DNA of 53,090 nt from Thiofilum flexile DSM 14609 (lineage in GTDB: Bacteria > Pseudomonadota > Gammaproteobacteria > Thiotrichales > Thiotrichaceae). The notes under the pieces are model-generated. The model was given only the letters and a program-made list of their open reading frames with translations, was not told the origin of the DNA and did no database searches. The translations under genes were made by a program, and so were the position numbers. This document shows positions 51,031 to 53,090 of this stretch, piece after piece; the stretch's first letter is position 1, and the number at the start of each line of letters is the position of its first letter. The stretch is taken from NCBI RefSeq assembly GCF_000380185.1, contig NZ_KB904759.1, forward strand, positions 1 through 53,090, read 5' to 3'.

Positions 51031-52098
51031 ATGATTACTTACACACAAGGCAACCTGCTGGATGCTGATGCAGAAGCATTGGTTAATACCGTCAATACGG
51101 TCGGTGTGATGGGTAAAGGCATCGCACTAATGTTCAAGGAACGCTTCCCCATTAATATGGCCGCTTATGCTGAAGCTTGTAAAAAGCAACAAATACAAAC
51201 TGGTAAAATGTTTGTTACTGAAACCAAAGAGCTGATGGGACCACGCTGGATTATCAACTTCCCCACAAAACAACACTGGCGTAGCCGCTCACAAATACAG
51301 TGGATTATTGATGGGTTGGACGATCTGCGGCGTTTTATTGAGCAAAATGATATTCACTCTATAGCCATTCCACCATTGGGTTCGGGTAATGGCGGCTTGG
51401 ACTGGGCAGAAGTCAAACCTCATATTGAAAAAATATTAGGTGATTTAATAAATGTCAATATTCTAATTTATGAGCCTACCGCAAAATACCAAAATATATC
51501 TAAAACTAAAGGTGTTGAAAAACTTACGCCTGCTAGAGCTATGATTGCCGAGCTAGTACGCCTTTACTGGGTATTGGGTATGGAATGCAGCTTCCTAGAA
51601 ATCCAAAAGCTGGCATGGTTTCTGGATCGAGCTATTAACTCCGAACACCTTGAAAATCCGCTTAAACTGCACTTCAAGGCACATAATTACGGCCCCTATG
51701 CTGATAACCTGAGACATTTACTAGATGGTCTTGATGGTAGTTATCTGAAAAGCGACAAACGTATCAGCGACTGTGCACCTCTAGATGTGATTTGGTTCAA
51801 TGATGAGAAACACCGTACAGTAACAACCTATCTGAGGACAGAAGCTAAAGCATGGTTGCCTGCGCTTCAGAAGACCGCTCGCCTCATTGATGGCTTTGAA
51901 TCGCCATATGGTATGGAGCTACTGGCAACAGTGGATTGGTTGCTTAGTGAAGCAGGGGTGGAGCCTGATAAAACAGCCTTACAGAAAAGCCTATCTGACT
52001 GGCCAGCTGGAAAACAGTGGGCACAGCGTAAAGTAAAGCTGTTCGATGAAACACACTTGGGTTTGGCATTAGAGCGTTTGCAGCAAGTAGCGTTTTGA
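51031..52098 (+). CDS. darG: DarG macrodomain antitoxin
   Basis: This is a 355-residue antitoxin with two parts. Residues 1-155 are a macrodomain: [28 protein letters not shown], and [13 protein letters not shown], which remove ADP-ribose from thymidine-DNA. Residues about 165-355 form the helical DarT-binding domain typical of the longer DarG, with LAWFLDRAI and [17 protein letters not shown] lies 8 bases before the start. The gene order and spacing to darT are standard for DarTG. Residues needed for ADP-ribose hydrolysis (N and the G-S-G-N-G-G loop) are present. Confidence 0.95.
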   Translation: MITYTQGNLLDADAEALVNTVNTVGVMGKGIALMFKERFPINMAAYAEACKKQQIQTGKMFVTETKELMGPRWIINFPTKQHWRSRSQIQWIIDGLDDLRRFIEQNDIHSIAIPPLGSGNGGLDWAEVKPHIEKILGDLINVNILIYEPTAKYQNISKTKGVEKLTPARAMIAELVRLYWVLGMECSFLEIQKLAWFLDRAINSEHLENPLKLHFKAHNYGPYADNLRHLLDGLDGSYLKSDKRISDCAPLDVIWFNDEKHRTVTTYLRTEAKAWLPALQKTARLIDGFESPYGMELLATVDWLLSEAGVEPDKTALQKSLSDWPAGKQWAQRKVKLFDETHLGLALERLQQVAF

Positions 52099-52112
52099 TT
52101 TCTTTATTCTAT

Positions 52113-52133
52113 GGGGCGAGATTGCCTCACCCC
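52113..52133. terminator. Hairpin at the end of darG / DUF302 genes
   Basis: GGGGCGAG pairs with CTCACCCC with one mismatch around a 5-base loop, lying in the 34-base gap between convergent stop codons. It is a possible two-way terminator without a T run. Confidence 0.4.
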
Positions 52134-52756
52134 TAAAAATCCCCCGCAGCCCCCCGTTTCATAATATCAGTCATAATCGTTTGTACTTTAGTCACTTCTG
52201 CCAATAACTCTGGAGGTAAAGCCTTACCGCCATAAATCATCATATCCATATCTAACGCATAGAGATTATAGTTACCTGCTTTATCCTGCACCATGGCAAT
52301 CCGGCACGGTAAATAGGCTGAAAAGGCATCGCTATAATCCAGCATTTTCATTGCAACTTGTGGATTACAAAATTGATAAATCTTGAGAAAACGCTGTTCC
52401 TTGCCGGTTTCTACTTTCACTTGTTGCGAAGGGAATAATTCACCCACTAGTTTCATATTATGCTCATTGGCTACCAACTTCATGGCCTCTTCGGCATCTT
52501 CGGGCGAAACACCGTCCGCGAGTGGGTATTTCAGCGCAGTGGCATCAGCGGCATTGCCGAACTCTTTGAGCTTTTTCCAGAAGGTCGTATAAACCGCTTT
52601 GGCTTTAGGGTCGAACTGGTCTAGCACCGTTTTTTCTGCTACTAGATCAATGTCATCGGGTTGCGAGGCCACCGCATTCAATTGCAGATAAACAAAACCC
52701 GTCCCCATGAGCGTTAACAGGCCAATAAGGGCTAAAATATTGCGAATAATCGTCAT
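52133..52756 (-). CDS. DUF302 protein, membrane-anchored
   Basis: This is a 207-residue protein with one N-terminal transmembrane or signal segment (NILALIGLLTLMGTGFVYL). The soluble part holds the DUF302 block, I-Y-Q-F-C-N-P-Q-V-A-M-K-M-L followed by L-P-C-R-I-A-M-V near residues 135-160, with the conserved C-N-P and P-C-R-I. DUF302 proteins are common in sulfur-oxidising and other proteobacteria, sometimes beside sulfur-oxidation genes. The function is unknown. The gene is separated from the next by 141 bases. Confidence 0.82.
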   Translation of the reverse strand: MTIIRNILALIGLLTLMGTGFVYLQLNAVASQPDDIDLVAEKTVLDQFDPKAKAVYTTFWKKLKEFGNAADATALKYPLADGVSPEDAEEAMKLVANEHNMKLVGELFPSQQVKVETGKEQRFLKIYQFCNPQVAMKMLDYSDAFSAYLPCRIAMVQDKAGNYNLYALDMDMMIYGGKALPPELLAEVTKVQTIMTDIMKRGAAGDF

Positions 52757-52827
52757 AAATCCTCCTAGGTATTCCCGCTGTTATACAATATCTGGCTCTA
52801 TCACACTAGCTGCCTACTAACTCACCC

Positions 52828-53090
52828 CAGGGCAATCGCTTGAACCCTGCTATATAAATAGAGGATAAGTAAGGCTTTTACTCCGAGAGCCGTCAAGATG
52901 CCAAACACTCCTCCTATCCCCCCTACCCAATGCCCACCTCCTGCCAATGCCGTAAGCCGTCTGATGGAACATCTGGCAAGCCTACGCGATCCGCGCCAAC
53001 TCGCCAAAGTGATCTATCCGCTGCCCGAGATCCTATTACTGGGTCTAGCGGCCACCTTGGCAGGGGCAGATGATGGGGTAGAAATGGTGC
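52828..53090 (+). mobile_element. Left part of an ISAs1-family insertion sequence (partial)
   Basis: The element runs off the right edge. CAGGGC at 52828-52833 lies about 70 bases before the transposase ATG and may be the outer inverted repeat. This boundary is tentative because the right end is not visible. Confidence 0.5.
52898..53090 (+). CDS. ISAs1-family transposase, N-terminal fragment
   Basis: The ORF starts at ATG 52898 and is open to the window end. The visible 64 residues include MEHLASLRDPRQLAKVIYPL and EILLLGLAATLAGADDGVEM. The D-P-R-x-x-x-x-x-x-Y-P-L-x-E-I-L and A-x-L-A-G-A-x-x-x-x-x-M pattern is the N-terminal H-repeat-associated domain of ISAs1 transposases. The catalytic DDE part is out of view, so intactness cannot be judged. 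It lies near the DarTG pair and DUF302 gene. Confidence 0.8.
   Translation, partial: MPNTPPIPPTQCPPPANAVSRLMEHLASLRDPRQLAKVIYPLPEILLLGLAATLAGADDGVEMV

Noticed and set aside
1-53090. CRISPR array, tRNA or rRNA genes
   Set aside because: No regularly spaced direct repeats and no tRNA-like cloverleaf or rRNA sequence was recognised in the intergenic regions.

Overview
The window is a stretch of gammaproteobacterial chromosome. The order rsmD - two M16 peptidase genes - ftsY - ftsE - ftsX is the cluster known from Pseudomonas and relatives. CbpA, HslR, YcgN, a CysB-like regulator, an RpoH-type promoter pair and a YejABEF-like transporter fit the same class. A secreted Gly/Trp/Asn/Tyr-rich protein resembling sulfur globule proteins hints at a sulfur-storing member such as Thiotrichales (Thiothrix/Thiolinea-like). 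That placement is inference; no rRNA or tRNA gene is present to confirm it.

Left side (1-11.4 kb). Positions 1-2832 are an accessory islet: a truncated AAA-ATPase-like/PD-(D/E)XK gene, a DUF1398 gene and an AbiEi/AbiEii toxin-antitoxin pair. Then follow moaB, a small cationic exported protein, a QseC/QseB-type two-component system behind corA, and a run of small housekeeping or hypothetical genes (DUF2809, AEC permease, DUF1304, GFA, an M91-type metallopeptidase effector candidate, YbjQ, GNAT).

11.5-21 kb. A malate dehydrogenase gene faces a polar amino-acid ABC transporter operon. Next come two related outer-membrane beta-barrel genes, a TnpB-only IS200/IS605-type element, a DUF333 protein, and a DUF1615 gene bracketed by two inverted 108-bp palindromic repeats.

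21-30 kb. The rsmD-M16-M16 and ftsYEX groups are divergent. Directly after ftsX, where rpoH usually sits, lies a large Roc-COR GTPase gene with an unusual Ala/Asn/Thr-rich N-terminus and a hydrophobic C-terminal tail. The sulfur-globule-like gene is convergent with it.

30-43 kb. A four-gene oligopeptide ABC transporter operon (SBP, YejB, YejE, YejF types) is followed by two hsp20 genes divergent from cbpA, with matching sigma-32-like promoters on both strands. Then come an EndA-type nuclease with a membrane-anchored Lys/Ser tail, hslR, ycgN, a hypothetical gene and a CysB-like regulator with a perfect palindrome at its start. Divergent from the regulator is an unannotated 49-residue ORF followed by a DUF2892 protein.

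43-53 kb. An ene-reductase, a SCO protein, an orphan molybdopterin oxidoreductase, a membrane protein, LrgAB, a GST and a flavodoxin-like protein lead to a DarT/DarG toxin-antitoxin pair, a DUF302 protein, and the start of an ISAs1-type transposase that runs off the right edge.

The strongest candidates for undescribed biology are the Roc-COR gene in the rpoH position, the palindromic repeat pair whose arms show compensatory changes, and the small ORF upstream of the DUF2892 gene. Start codons were reassigned in about twenty genes by ribosome binding site and family length.
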